DNA from: Candidatus Lachnoclostridium avicola
Lineage (GTDB): Bacteria; Bacillota; Clostridia; Lachnospirales; Lachnospiraceae
Length of the DNA stretch: 64,000 nucleotides
Reading direction: 5' to 3'
NCBI GenBank assembly: GCA_019114465.1
Contig: DXFM01000013.1
Location: 28,896 to 92,895, forward strand
In this document: positions 52,121 through 60,598 of the stretch, one piece after another
How positions within the stretch are numbered: position 1 is the stretch's first letter
Layout of the letters: each line of letters opens with the position of its first letter
Notes under the pieces: model-generated
Databases searched by the model: none
The model's input: the letters and a program-made list of their open reading frames with translations, nothing else
What the model was told of the DNA's origin: nothing
Position numbers and translations under genes: made by a program

Positions 52121-53398
52121 TTATTTTTCTTCTTCCGCCTCTTTTTCCAGTTCTTTCGCGCACACCAGATAATAATGTCTGCCGTTGGCACTGGTCTGCA
52201 TCCGCCCCAGACCCACCAGAGCTTCCGCCTTCATCCTCTTCACATCCAGGCAGCGGGAATCAGAGTCCAGCAGAATGTCGCACAGCTCCGCCGCCCACTG
52301 GTACCGGCCGTCCGCCAGGCTGGCGGTGATTTCCTCTCTGATCCGGTCCGCTCCGCCCATCATGCGGATCTGATTGTCCGCTTTTTCCTTCTTCGGAAGA
52401 CTTCCCAGATTGGTGGGATTTCCGTCAAACCAGCCCAGATAGCCGGTGAAAATAGCCCGAACCGTCCAGCGGACCGTTCCGTAGTATTCCTGGAGATAGG
52501 GAAGGGACGCGAAAGGTTCCGGCAGCACCACCGTCTCCGCCAGCTCGTCGGGAGTCAGCCCCCGATCCATCCCCTTTAAGGTTTCCGTCAGCACATACTG
52601 GATAGCGTCCCGGTAATTGGTCAGAGTCTCCCGGATCCGGTCTTTCCCCCGGATCACCGCCGTATGACCAGGGATGAGAATCTCCGCCGGGTACTCCAGC
52701 ATTTTCCCCAGGGAATCGATCCAGGAGCTGATGTCCCGGTACTGGCTTCCCCGGATGGCATAGAGGTTGGGCCAGGACTCATAGTAGTTGTCCCCGCAGC
52801 AGAGAATGCCAAACTCCGGCATCCACACAAACATCTGATCGTCCGTCTCCCCGGGAGCCGCCACCAGCTGGAACTCCATCCCCGCCCGGGAAATCACGTT
52901 CTTTTCTCCGTCCGCCAGACGGTTGGGCGGGAGCATGGCCCGGGTGCTGAACGGGTTGTTCCAGATGCCGATTCCAATGCAGATGCTCTCCTCCCTCGTA
53001 AGGGTGGGACCAAACTGCCGCATTCCCCGTTTCTGACTGATGTGGCCGATGAGCTGACTGCTGCCATACACCTGGGTTTTGTAGGTGTGGGCAATGATTT
53101 CCGTATCCTTCTCCGCAAATACTCCCGCCCCGGCCGTATGGTCAAAATGGGTGTGGGTGTAAATAATGGTCTTCACCGGCTTGTCTGTGATCTTTCTAAG
53201 CTCCGTCAAAGCCGCTTCCGCCACTTCTTTTCCGTTCAGGGTATCGATGAGCACGCAGCTGTCCCCACCGATCACGGCGGTCATATTAGAGCCGCCGAAA
53301 CCTGCGAAAAAATACACCCGGTCATTGATTTTCTCCACTCTCCTGGAAAAGCTCTCCGCGTGTTTTAACAGCTTTTCCTCCCCCTCAAATACCTGCAA
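52121..53398 (-). CDS. alkyl-sulfatase-like MBL-fold hydrolase, TTG start
   Basis: A protein of about 425 residues from the metallo-beta-lactamase superfamily, close to SdsA/BDS1-type alkyl sulfatases. The zinc motif is YTHTHFDHTAGAG near residues 81-93. The family blocks EFQLVAAPGETDDQMFVWMP and GDNYYESWPNLYAIRGSQYRDISSWIDSLGKML follow, as does an alkyl-sulfatase dimerisation region. The final SCP2-like domain seems shortened. I start at a TTG (53398), 8 nt after AAGGAGG and 13 nt after the previous stop; an ATG at 53434 lies inside that previous gene and upstream of the site. It is probably cytosolic, as no signal peptide is seen. Confidence 0.85.
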   Translation of the reverse strand: MQVFEGEEKLLKHAESFSRRVEKINDRVYFFAGFGGSNMTAVIGGDSCVLIDTLNGKEVAEAALTELRKITDKPVKTIIYTHTHFDHTAGAGVFAEKDTEIIAHTYKTQVYGSSQLIGHISQKRGMRQFGPTLTREESICIGIGIWNNPFSTRAMLPPNRLADGEKNVISRAGMEFQLVAAPGETDDQMFVWMPEFGILCCGDNYYESWPNLYAIRGSQYRDISSWIDSLGKMLEYPAEILIPGHTAVIRGKDRIRETLTNYRDAIQYVLTETLKGMDRGLTPDELAETVVLPEPFASLPYLQEYYGTVRWTVRAIFTGYLGWFDGNPTNLGSLPKKEKADNQIRMMGGADRIREEITASLADGRYQWAAELCDILLDSDSRCLDVKRMKAEALVGLGRMQTSANGRHYYLVCAKELEKEAEEEK

Positions 53399-53411
53399 TT
53401 TTCGTACCTCC

Positions 53412-54011
53412 TTAATCCGGCTGCTGGCCGTCATGGGGCATCCAGCAGCACTCCGTCAGCTCCATATGGGAAAACTCCGCCCGGAAGGAGGAATCCTCCG
53501 GCGAACAGGCATAAATTCCAAACCGGATCCTTCCCCCGCCCTTGCACATATGGCAGATCCGCATCTGCCGGAAAACAATCCCGTCTTCCGAACATTCCAC
53601 CCGGTAGTCATCCTCCCTGCGGCTGAACCGGTACCACATGCTTTTGACGGAAGCGTCGATCTCCGTGGTTGCCCAGTCGGAATATCCTTGATTGGTAACC
53701 ACACTGCCGAGATGCTGGTATTCACCATTCTCATATTCCACAGACGCTTTCAGCCAGTTTTCGCTGTCCAGGTACATGACGATCCCGCATTGGTCAAACC
53801 GGTGGTGGCTGTCAGAAAAATCTGTTTTGACCACAAAGCTGAAATATGGCTCCTCCGTTTCCATCTGAAAAACAGGGGCATTATCATTCTGAAAATGGTA
53901 ATAGGTTCTCTGCCACAGATCCGTGTGGGGCCTGGTCACAATCTGGATCACGTCCCCCTTTATCTGAAAGCTTTCCGGTTCCCTGGTCCATTTAAAATTC
54001 GCAGTATCCAT
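53412..54011 (-). CDS. DUF1349 (concanavalin-like) protein
   Basis: A 199-residue cytosolic protein of the DUF1349/YwaD-like family, which has a concanavalin-type beta sandwich. Typical blocks: KIVTRPHTDLWQRTYYHFQNDNAP-like start, FSFVVKTDFSDSHHRFDQCGIVMYLDSENWLKASVEYENGEYQHLGSVVTNQGYSDW, and FGIYACSPEDSSFRAEFSHM. The ATG at 54011 follows AAGGAG; longer starts lack a site and overlap the upstream gene. It lies between a TPR-like gene and the sulfatase-like gene. A role in carbohydrate binding is possible from the fold only. Confidence 0.8.
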   Translation of the reverse strand: MDTANFKWTREPESFQIKGDVIQIVTRPHTDLWQRTYYHFQNDNAPVFQMETEEPYFSFVVKTDFSDSHHRFDQCGIVMYLDSENWLKASVEYENGEYQHLGSVVTNQGYSDWATTEIDASVKSMWYRFSRREDDYRVECSEDGIVFRQMRICHMCKGGGRIRFGIYACSPEDSSFRAEFSHMELTECCWMPHDGQQPD

Positions 54012-54060
54012 GCTGATTCTCCTTTTTCGTTTATTTTCCATTTCCGCCGCCGAAGGTGCG

Positions 54061-54747
54061 TCAAAACCACTCTTCATCTCCATTAAAATCCAGCCCGCCG
54101 GTGAGCAGAGCTTCCACCTCTTTCTCATAAATCTTCAGCCGTCCGGCAAGACTCTCCTCTCTCTCCTTGTCGCCTTTTGCCTGGCAGAGAGCAATGGCTG
54201 CCATAAAGATGACATCGTTGTTGTCATCACAGGCTGTATTCTCCCCGATGTAGCGGTCCACAATCTCCTCCGCTTCGTCCATATCTCCGGACTCAATCAG
54301 GCAGTAAATGAGCGCGGCTCCCGCCAGAGTATTGTCCGGCTCCTCCCCGTACCAGTCACGGCAGAAATCCAGAGCCTCCTCCTTCTTTCCCTGGGCCCGC
54401 AGAGCCAGGCTGATCTGAAAACGGATGTCCGAGGGAGAATCTGCTTTCCAGTCAAACAGTTCCAGAATTCCCCGGCAGGTATCCTCCAGCTTTTCATACT
54501 GTTTCTGCTCGTCCAGCTCATCCAGATAATCCGCCAGCCAGTCGCACACATTGTGCTCAAAATCCGTGTCGTCGTCCAGCTGGACCAGCTCCCTGGCAAA
54601 ACCCGGATCCTGGGCCCGGCCGGTACGGATGATCTCCAGCAGAGTCTCAAAGCCCTGATCCCAGAGGTCCATCCGGTTCTCCTGTCTTGCTATACTCATG
54701 TAGGCGTCGTCGCTTAATTTATCAAATTTTTTCCACAGCTGTTTCAT
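54061..54747 (-). CDS. TPR-like helical protein, function unknown
   Basis: A 228-residue acidic, all-helical protein with TPR-like periodicity: DPGFARELVQLDDDTDFEHNVCDWLADYLDELDEQKQYEKL, IRFQISLALRAQGKKEEALDFCRDWY, and AALIYCLIESGDMDEAEEIVDRYI. There is no signal peptide or membrane segment, so it is probably cytosolic and binds a protein partner. AAGGAG precedes the ATG. It is the first gene of a three-gene set with DUF1349 and the sulfatase-like enzyme. I know of no named family. Confidence 0.7.
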   Translation of the reverse strand: MKQLWKKFDKLSDDAYMSIARQENRMDLWDQGFETLLEIIRTGRAQDPGFARELVQLDDDTDFEHNVCDWLADYLDELDEQKQYEKLEDTCRGILELFDWKADSPSDIRFQISLALRAQGKKEEALDFCRDWYGEEPDNTLAGAALIYCLIESGDMDEAEEIVDRYIGENTACDDNNDVIFMAAIALCQAKGDKEREESLAGRLKIYEKEVEALLTGGLDFNGDEEWF

Positions 54748-54837
54748 GATTCGTTCTCCTTATCCACATTTCCCTGGGATTTTATTTTGATAACCTCATT
54801 ATACTCCACAGGTCCAGGATACTCCAGACAAATTTGC

Positions 54838-54889
54838 AAAAAACAGATGCCCCGCCTGCGGGGACATCCTCGCAGCGGGGCATCTGTTT
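54838..54889 (-). terminator. terminator of the 54.9-63.9 kb catabolic operon
   Basis: On the minus strand AAACAGATGCCCCGC pairs with GCGGGGCATCTGTTT, followed by TTTTGC. It lies directly after the LarA-family gene. Confidence 0.88.
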
Positions 54890-54894
54890 CCTTA

Positions 54895-56385
54895 TTATTT
54901 TATGTACGCATCCGGGTGGGCACAGCCGTTGGTTCCGTCACACACCTGATCTTTCAGCATCAGATGAACCGCCGCCAGCTTGTAGGTCTGGGGAAGGGCC
55001 AGAATTCTGGGATTGGGGCCGGTGTACTTCTTCATAGCGTCTGCCAGCGCCTCCTCGAACGTAGCTCTGGTCTTCAAGCCCATGCTTCTGGCGTAGCCCG
55101 GCTCCTGAGCTCCCACAATGTAAATGGCCGCCGTGTTCATCTCCGCGATCTGGCCGCAGCTCATCATGGAAAAGCCGTGGAAGGGATGGAAGGCATTGCA
55201 GTACCGGTATTTCCGGATATACTCCTCATTGGTGGCAAAATACTCTCCGTACCGGTTCATGTCCGTGAGCACGTTCATGTAGTCGTGCTGGAACATGTCA
55301 TAGCATTCCCTCAGATAGGGCCACAGCTCGTCGTGGAAGTAACCGTTACAGATGGAGGAGCAGATGATCACGCAGTTTTCCTTCATCACCCGTTTGTGTC
55401 GGATCACCTGGGCGGACAGGGCCTGCATCATCATGATGGGGTTGGTGCCCATACCGTTTCCGTAATGGAAATCCTGGGGCATGCCGAATACCATAATATC
55501 GTATTTCTCCTCCGCGAAGGGAACGTAAGTCCTCTTGTCCGCCATCTTCCAGGAAATGGGCTGCATTTCCGCCGCATAGCCGGAGTTAATCTCAATCTGC
55601 CTGGACTGGGTGTCCAAAACGGCGTCACAGCAGAAGTATTTCTTGCCCATATGTTCTTCCTGCTTCATTCCGATCTCGTCAAATTTCGTTCTCATGAGGG
55701 AATGGCCGCTCACCGGAGTGAAATCCGCCCGGTGCATTACCTGGGGCACATGGTGGGACGCGATGGACGTCCAGTGATTCAAGCCGGTGGCACAGTGTTT
55801 GTAGCCGCCGGAATAGCCGCCGTATGGGTTGCCCTGAGTGTGGCCAATCAGGATGGGAAGGTCACAGTCGTGAACATATTTATTTAAGTACACCGGATCT
55901 CCCCGGTCTGTGAACCCGCAGTTGACCATGTGCTCATGGTCCTCGCTGTCATGGTTGATAATCTGTCCTGTGTACCAGAACTCATTGAACAGCTCATCTC
56001 CCAGAATGGCCCGCAGCTGGGGAATCTTGTTCTTCGGATGAAGTCCGTTGGAGCAGATAAGCATAATATCCTTCTTCTCCACACCTGCGTGATAGAGCTC
56101 GTTTAAAATGATCCGGATAGACATTTTCCGGTGCGAGGTGGGCTGAAGCCCTCCCTTTACAATGTCCGGAAATACGATGGTCACTTTGGTGCCCTTGTGG
56201 GCCAGCTCCGAAAGAGGCGGCATTCCGATGGGGTTGCGGATGGATTTTAAATATGCTTCCTCCAGCTGGTCCTCCGGAATATAGGGCGGATCCGGTACCG
56301 TCACTCCCGGAATAAATACATCCGTATTATCCGGAAGGGACGCGTTCATCAGGCCGTAGCCGTATTCAAACTGTAAATTTTTCAT
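54895..56385 (-). CDS. LarA-family (DUF2088) protein, probable 2-hydroxyacid/sugar-acid racemase or epimerase
   Basis: A 496-residue protein of the nickel-pincer racemase family. Lactate racemase LarA uses a covalently bound pyridinium-dithiocarboxylate nickel cofactor held by a Lys. The matching region GHTQGNPYGGYSGGYKHCATGLNHWTSIASHH (residues ~195-226) keeps the GYSGG-x-K pattern. An N-terminal NGLHP block carries one expected His, but the His before the GYSGG block (EPH in LarA) seems to be Asn/Pro here. It is longer than LarA (~425). No cofactor genes larB, larC or larE lie in the window. Last gene of the operon. The substrate is probably a sugar acid or polyol. Confidence 0.85.
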   Translation of the reverse strand: MKNLQFEYGYGLMNASLPDNTDVFIPGVTVPDPPYIPEDQLEEAYLKSIRNPIGMPPLSELAHKGTKVTIVFPDIVKGGLQPTSHRKMSIRIILNELYHAGVEKKDIMLICSNGLHPKNKIPQLRAILGDELFNEFWYTGQIINHDSEDHEHMVNCGFTDRGDPVYLNKYVHDCDLPILIGHTQGNPYGGYSGGYKHCATGLNHWTSIASHHVPQVMHRADFTPVSGHSLMRTKFDEIGMKQEEHMGKKYFCCDAVLDTQSRQIEINSGYAAEMQPISWKMADKRTYVPFAEEKYDIMVFGMPQDFHYGNGMGTNPIMMMQALSAQVIRHKRVMKENCVIICSSICNGYFHDELWPYLRECYDMFQHDYMNVLTDMNRYGEYFATNEEYIRKYRYCNAFHPFHGFSMMSCGQIAEMNTAAIYIVGAQEPGYARSMGLKTRATFEEALADAMKKYTGPNPRILALPQTYKLAAVHLMLKDQVCDGTNGCAHPDAYIK

Positions 56386-56456
56386 TATCAATACCTCATT
56401 CTATTTCCGCCCCGGCGCCTTCGCACGGGGCATTTGACTTTCTGCAGGGCCAGCGT

Positions 56457-57308
56457 TTACCTTACGCCCAGATAAATTCCCGCAATTTCCAGATATTCCT
56501 CCGGATAGAAGCCGATCTCACCGGAAAATCGGGTCAGGGCGATGAGCCCTCCGTCAATGGACGGGATCTCCGACAGCATCTTCGCATTGTCCTGCTTTAA
56601 GCCGCCGCCGTAGACCACATCCCGGCCTCCGGATACTTCCTTTACGTAATCTGCGATCTTTGTGATATATGCCTGATCCGGCGGAATCTTTCCCGGCCCG
56701 ATGGCCCACACCGGCTCATAGGCGATCACCACCGGCGCCGCTTCCGGCACTCCCGCCAGCCCCGTCTCAATCTGCTCCCGCAGCACTTCCTTCCAACGGT
56801 CCTGCTCTTCCGCCTTCTCCCCGATGCAGTAGAGGACGGAAAGGCCGGCTTCCACTGCCCGGCATACCTCCTGGTTTAACAGGCGGTTTACCGCCGCCGT
56901 ATCCGTCACTCCGGCCTCCGCCAGAATACCGGCCTTGTCGTTTCTCTCCTCACAGTGGCCGATGAGCACGCTGCCGCAGCCCAGGGCTTTCATGGCCTTT
57001 GCCGTGCGGTTTGAAGTAAATGCTCCAAAATTGTGGCCTTCCGCCACGTCATCCCGGAACACGCTCTGACAGCCGATGACCACCGGGCTGTCCGCTGTTT
57101 TGGCCTGCACCGCAGGAATCACATGAGCCTCTGGAACGTACATGACGAATTCTGTCTCTTCCTTCGCTGCCTCCAGCAGCTCTTTCACGCCGTCCTGGGT
57201 ATGATTCACAATATATCCGCCCCAGTCTGCCGGCTCCGCGATGCTGTTGACGCCGCCCCAGTCTCTGGGAATGTCAAAGCGCTTCAGATTCAAAAAAATA
57301 TGCTTCAT
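56457..57308 (-). CDS. triosephosphate-isomerase-like protein, divergent
   Basis: A 283-residue TIM-barrel isomerase. Catalytic residues of TpiA are kept: Lys in FLNLKRFD near 9, His in GSVLIGHCEERND near 120, and Glu in VIAYEPVWAIGPGK near 205. However, the N-terminal NWKMN is NLKRF, the phosphate loop reads YGGGLKQDN, and the protein is about 30 residues longer than housekeeping TpiA (~250). It resembles the isomerases of sugar or tetrose catabolic clusters more than the glycolytic enzyme. It overlaps the kinase gene by 4 nt, so the aldolase product is its likely substrate. Confidence 0.85.
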   Translation of the reverse strand: MKHIFLNLKRFDIPRDWGGVNSIAEPADWGGYIVNHTQDGVKELLEAAKEETEFVMYVPEAHVIPAVQAKTADSPVVIGCQSVFRDDVAEGHNFGAFTSNRTAKAMKALGCGSVLIGHCEERNDKAGILAEAGVTDTAAVNRLLNQEVCRAVEAGLSVLYCIGEKAEEQDRWKEVLREQIETGLAGVPEAAPVVIAYEPVWAIGPGKIPPDQAYITKIADYVKEVSGGRDVVYGGGLKQDNAKMLSEIPSIDGGLIALTRFSGEIGFYPEEYLEIAGIYLGVR

Positions 57309-58492
57309 TTTTCTCCCTCATTTCCAGCCTGAAAATCCACGAAATCTCTCAGTTCCGGACCGATGAGCGGCCGGCACCAGTCGGTGAACGCCGCCGTCAC
57401 ATCATTGCCTTCCGGGCTGATGAATTCGTCCGGCATGGTCTTCTCCACCATCATCACCTGCTCAATGGGAATCAGGAAAGTGTCGATTCCGTATTCCTGA
57501 CTTTCTCTCCGCTTAAATCCCACCATCACTCCCGTATGGCCTTCCAGAGCGGCTTTTAGCGCCTCGGCTCCCGCCAGGACTGCCTCCTCCCGATCCACCG
57601 GGGACTGCCAGGCGATGGAGGCCCGCCCGCAGAGGCCAGGCTTTTCGCTTCTTGCCTTGATCCCCAGCCGGCGGATCACCAGATTGGCCAGATGGGCGCT
57701 CACATCCCCATAGTAAACGGCCCGCTCCGTCTTAAAGATGGGATCCACAATAGGCGTTCCGTCCGCCTTCTTCAACCCCTCACTGACCACCACGACTACG
57801 CCGCCCAGGCGGTCATAGAGTTCTTTTACATCCTTTAAAAACTGCTCCTCGTCAAAGGGCCGCTCCGGCAGATAAATCAGATGAGGAGCGTCGTCCTTTT
57901 TCTTACGCGCCAGGGCGGAAGCGGCGGTGATCCAGCCGGCGTTCCGGCCCAGGGCCTCCATCACGCACACATGGATGGGAAGGGAACGTACGTCTGCTCC
58001 CACCTCCTGCACAGAAGCCGCCATGTACCGCGCGGCACTTCCATAACCGGGAGTGTGGTCGGTCACTGCCAGATCGTTGTCAATGGTTTTGGGAATTCCC
58101 ACCACCCGCAGATCACTGTATCCTTCCTTTACGCACGCCTGATAGATTCTGCCGCAGGTATCCATGGTTCCGTTTCCGCCGTTGGGCAGAATATACCGGA
58201 TGTTGTACTTTTTCATGATTTCCGGTGTTTTTTCGTAATCTTCTTCCGTCACCGGATAACGGGAGGAGCCGATGGCCGTTCCGGGAGTTTCCAGGAGCTT
58301 TTGAAGAACCGCGTCATCCACCTGGGAGAGATTGACAAATCTCTCTTTAAAAATTCCTTCCATCCCGCCGAGGGCCCCGTACACGCACCCGATCTCCGGA
58401 TGCTTTCTGCTCTCCATGATCACCCCGTATAAAGAGGCGTTCATCACGGGGGTCGGTCCTCCCCCGTGGACAACCAGCACATTTCCTGTCAT
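57305..58492 (-). CDS. phosphofructokinase-family sugar-phosphate kinase
   Basis: A 395-residue member of the PFK-A/PFP family. The N-terminal phosphate loop is VVHGGGPTPVMNASLYG near residues 7-23. The Mg/nucleotide loop reads GGNGT at 105-109, where most members have GGD(G/D)(S/T), so the metal-binding Asp is Asn. PKTIDND at 134-140 has the Lys typical of PPi-type enzymes, whereas the Gly of the GGNGT loop is typical of ATP-users. The phosphate donor is therefore unclear. GGAGG precedes the ATG at 58492. With aldolases on both sides, it likely phosphorylates a ketose phosphate to a bisphosphate. Confidence 0.87.
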   Translation of the reverse strand: MTGNVLVVHGGGPTPVMNASLYGVIMESRKHPEIGCVYGALGGMEGIFKERFVNLSQVDDAVLQKLLETPGTAIGSSRYPVTEEDYEKTPEIMKKYNIRYILPNGGNGTMDTCGRIYQACVKEGYSDLRVVGIPKTIDNDLAVTDHTPGYGSAARYMAASVQEVGADVRSLPIHVCVMEALGRNAGWITAASALARKKKDDAPHLIYLPERPFDEEQFLKDVKELYDRLGGVVVVVSEGLKKADGTPIVDPIFKTERAVYYGDVSAHLANLVIRRLGIKARSEKPGLCGRASIAWQSPVDREEAVLAGAEALKAALEGHTGVMVGFKRRESQEYGIDTFLIPIEQVMMVEKTMPDEFISPEGNDVTAAFTDWCRPLIGPELRDFVDFQAGNEGEK

Positions 58493-58509
58493 GTTCCCTC
58501 CATAGAACG

Positions 58510-59667
58510 TCAGCATCCGGCGTTCTTATAAAATTCCTTCATTTCCTCCAGCGTAGGCTGCTTCACCAGGGGAGCTTTGCCGTAAGCGCCGAACTGCACA
58601 ATCAGGGTACCCACAGCCTCCTTCACACCCTTTTCCACACATTCCATCAGCCGGGCCACATCCTCATCCGGCACGTTTCCGTACATCACCGTATCCATCA
58701 CCGGCGGCAGGAATACCCGGGGATCGAACTGGTCCCTGTTTTCCTCCAGCAGACGGTAAACGCCGCCGATGGACGGGCTCTCCTGGAGCTTTGGACTGCC
58801 GGCAAACAGCTCCTTCATATTTCTGGTCACTGCCAGTCGGATATCCGTATCCACGTTGATCTTGTTAATGCCGCATTTGATGGCTTCTTTCAGTTCCTCC
58901 AGAGAAATGCCGTGAGCGTTCTGAATATTTCCTCCCAGGGCGTTAATCTCATCCACAATGTATCTGGGAACGGTGGATGAGCCGTGGGACACCAGGCCGC
59001 CCCGGATGCCCTCATGATTTAGGCACTCCCGAATGGCGATGGGAATCTGTTTTCTCAGCTTTACATCCTTTCCCTTGGATGCCCCGTGCATGGTACCGTA
59101 AGAGATAGCCAGGGCGTCCACCCCGGTCTTCTTGAAAAATTCCACTGCCTTTAAGGGGTTGGTGTAGGTGGAATTGCTGGCAAACACGTGATCTTCCACT
59201 CCAGCCAGCACTCCCAGCTCGCCTTCCACGCTGACGCCTCTCCCGTGGGCGTATTTTACCACCTCTCTGGTCAGCTCCACATTCTGGTCAAACTCCAGGG
59301 AGGAGCCGTCGATCATCACCGAGGTGTAGCCCCCGTCGATGGCCGCCTTGCAGGAGTCAAAATCCCGTCCGTGATCCAGATGGAGGACCACCGGAATGCT
59401 GGCGTTCTCCCCGTATTTTTTTACCGCGTCCGCGATTAATCTGGCTCCCCTCTTTTTGTCCTCCAGAGTGGCGTTTTTAAAATCCACGCAGCCGCCCATA
59501 AAGCCGTTGGCAAGGTCGGCGCCCTGAAGCACCGCCGGGGCCCGGAACATCTCATGAACCTCAATTACAGCCTTTGCCTGGGCCACCGCATTTACATTAA
59601 ACGCGCCCTGGCCATAGCCGTAATCCAGAGCCGCGTCGATAATCGGTTTTAATGATACTAATGCCAT
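58510..59667 (-). CDS. class II aldolase, fructose-bisphosphate aldolase type
   Basis: A 385-residue zinc aldolase. The metal and active-site blocks are VVLHLDHGRDFDSCKAAI near residues 93-110 (catalytic Asp with zinc His), EGELGVLAGVEDHVF near 142-156, AISYGTMHGASKG near 181-193, and RGGLVSHGSSTVP near 218-230, with INVDTDIRLAVTR as the phosphate/dihydroxyacetone site. It is longer than GatY/Fba (~285) because of a C-terminal extension. It would cleave a ketose 1-phosphate or 1,6-bisphosphate to DHAP and an aldehyde. It is 17 nt before the kinase gene. Confidence 0.9.
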   Translation of the reverse strand: MALVSLKPIIDAALDYGYGQGAFNVNAVAQAKAVIEVHEMFRAPAVLQGADLANGFMGGCVDFKNATLEDKKRGARLIADAVKKYGENASIPVVLHLDHGRDFDSCKAAIDGGYTSVMIDGSSLEFDQNVELTREVVKYAHGRGVSVEGELGVLAGVEDHVFASNSTYTNPLKAVEFFKKTGVDALAISYGTMHGASKGKDVKLRKQIPIAIRECLNHEGIRGGLVSHGSSTVPRYIVDEINALGGNIQNAHGISLEELKEAIKCGINKINVDTDIRLAVTRNMKELFAGSPKLQESPSIGGVYRLLEENRDQFDPRVFLPPVMDTVMYGNVPDEDVARLMECVEKGVKEAVGTLIVQFGAYGKAPLVKQPTLEEMKEFYKNAGC

Positions 59668-59695
59668 TGTCTTCCCTCTTTTCTCTCTGCCGCCG

Positions 59696-60580
59696 TCACA
59701 GCAGGGTAATGGTCATGGAATAGGTTTTGGACCTTCCCTTCTCCAGTTTCTGCAGGTGGTTCTTGTGAAGAAACTCATCATCTTCGTCGGAGCAGACCGC
59801 CGAGCCGTTCCAGGGTTCCACGCAGAGGAAGGTGCCTTCTCCGCCGGGAGTGGTCCAGAAGGCCACCGTGTCAAAGTCGGAAAATTCTACTTCCACGCCC
59901 TTCTCTCCCGCTCTGCTCTTTAAGGCCACCTTTCTGGATGGAGTCTGGTCAAACCAGATGGCGTCGTTCGCAAACAGCTCCCTGGTAAGGGAAATGGTTT
60001 TCCCGTCCGCTCCCGGAAATGGATGTTCCTCTGAACGGTCGAATTCCAGCTTCTTCGTGTCATATCCCCGGTAGCCTTTTTCCTGATGCTCCGGAAACTC
60101 CAGATAATAATCCTCAAATCTCTCTCCCGCTTTCAGCGGGCAGTTAAAGCCGGTGTGAAATCCCAGACAGTACCAGATATCTTCTTCATCCCGGTTATTC
60201 ACCTCCAGTACCGCCGTCAGGCCAGTCTCCTCCAGGCGATATCTCACCCGCAGTTCAAATTTCCAGGGGTAGGTACCGGCAGGAAAGCTGTCCTGGTACA
60301 GGCCGAATACCGCCTCCCAGCCGGTCTGATAGAGGAGGCGAAACTCCAGAGATTTGCAGGGACCGTGCTTTACAATGGAATACTCCTTCCCGTCAATCCA
60401 GGTTCTGTCATTTCTCAGGTTCCCCACAATGGGAAAGAGGATGGGAGAACAGTTTTTCCAAACTTTTGGATTTCTCTGCCAGATGTACTCCGTCTTTCCC
60501 CCGTCCATCAGGGAGATCAGCTGGGCGCCCATGGTGTCTACTGCCGCCGTCAGCTCTCCCTTTTTCAGTCTCACAATCAT
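59696..60580 (-). CDS. aldose 1-epimerase family protein (LacX-like)
   Basis: A 294-residue mutarotase-fold protein of the LacX type, which interconverts sugar anomers in the cytosol. It shows the conserved start AAVDTMGAQLISLMDGGKTEYIWQRNPKVW, SPILFPIVGNLRNDRTW near 45-61, and the His pair in VKHGPCKSLEF and YCLGFHTGFNCP. GGAGG precedes the ATG. It lies between the two aldolase genes with short gaps (28 and 18 nt). Its presence implies a cyclic aldose or hexose enters or is formed in the pathway. Confidence 0.88.
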   Translation of the reverse strand: MIVRLKKGELTAAVDTMGAQLISLMDGGKTEYIWQRNPKVWKNCSPILFPIVGNLRNDRTWIDGKEYSIVKHGPCKSLEFRLLYQTGWEAVFGLYQDSFPAGTYPWKFELRVRYRLEETGLTAVLEVNNRDEEDIWYCLGFHTGFNCPLKAGERFEDYYLEFPEHQEKGYRGYDTKKLEFDRSEEHPFPGADGKTISLTRELFANDAIWFDQTPSRKVALKSRAGEKGVEVEFSDFDTVAFWTTPGGEGTFLCVEPWNGSAVCSDEDDEFLHKNHLQKLEKGRSKTYSMTITLL

Positions 60581-60598
60581 GCTGCGCTTCCTCCCGGC

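Noticed and set aside
54787..55887. 366-codon plus-strand open frame opposite the LarA-family gene
   Set aside because: Composition is His/Val/Gly-rich shadow sequence. The minus-strand gene has the family motifs.
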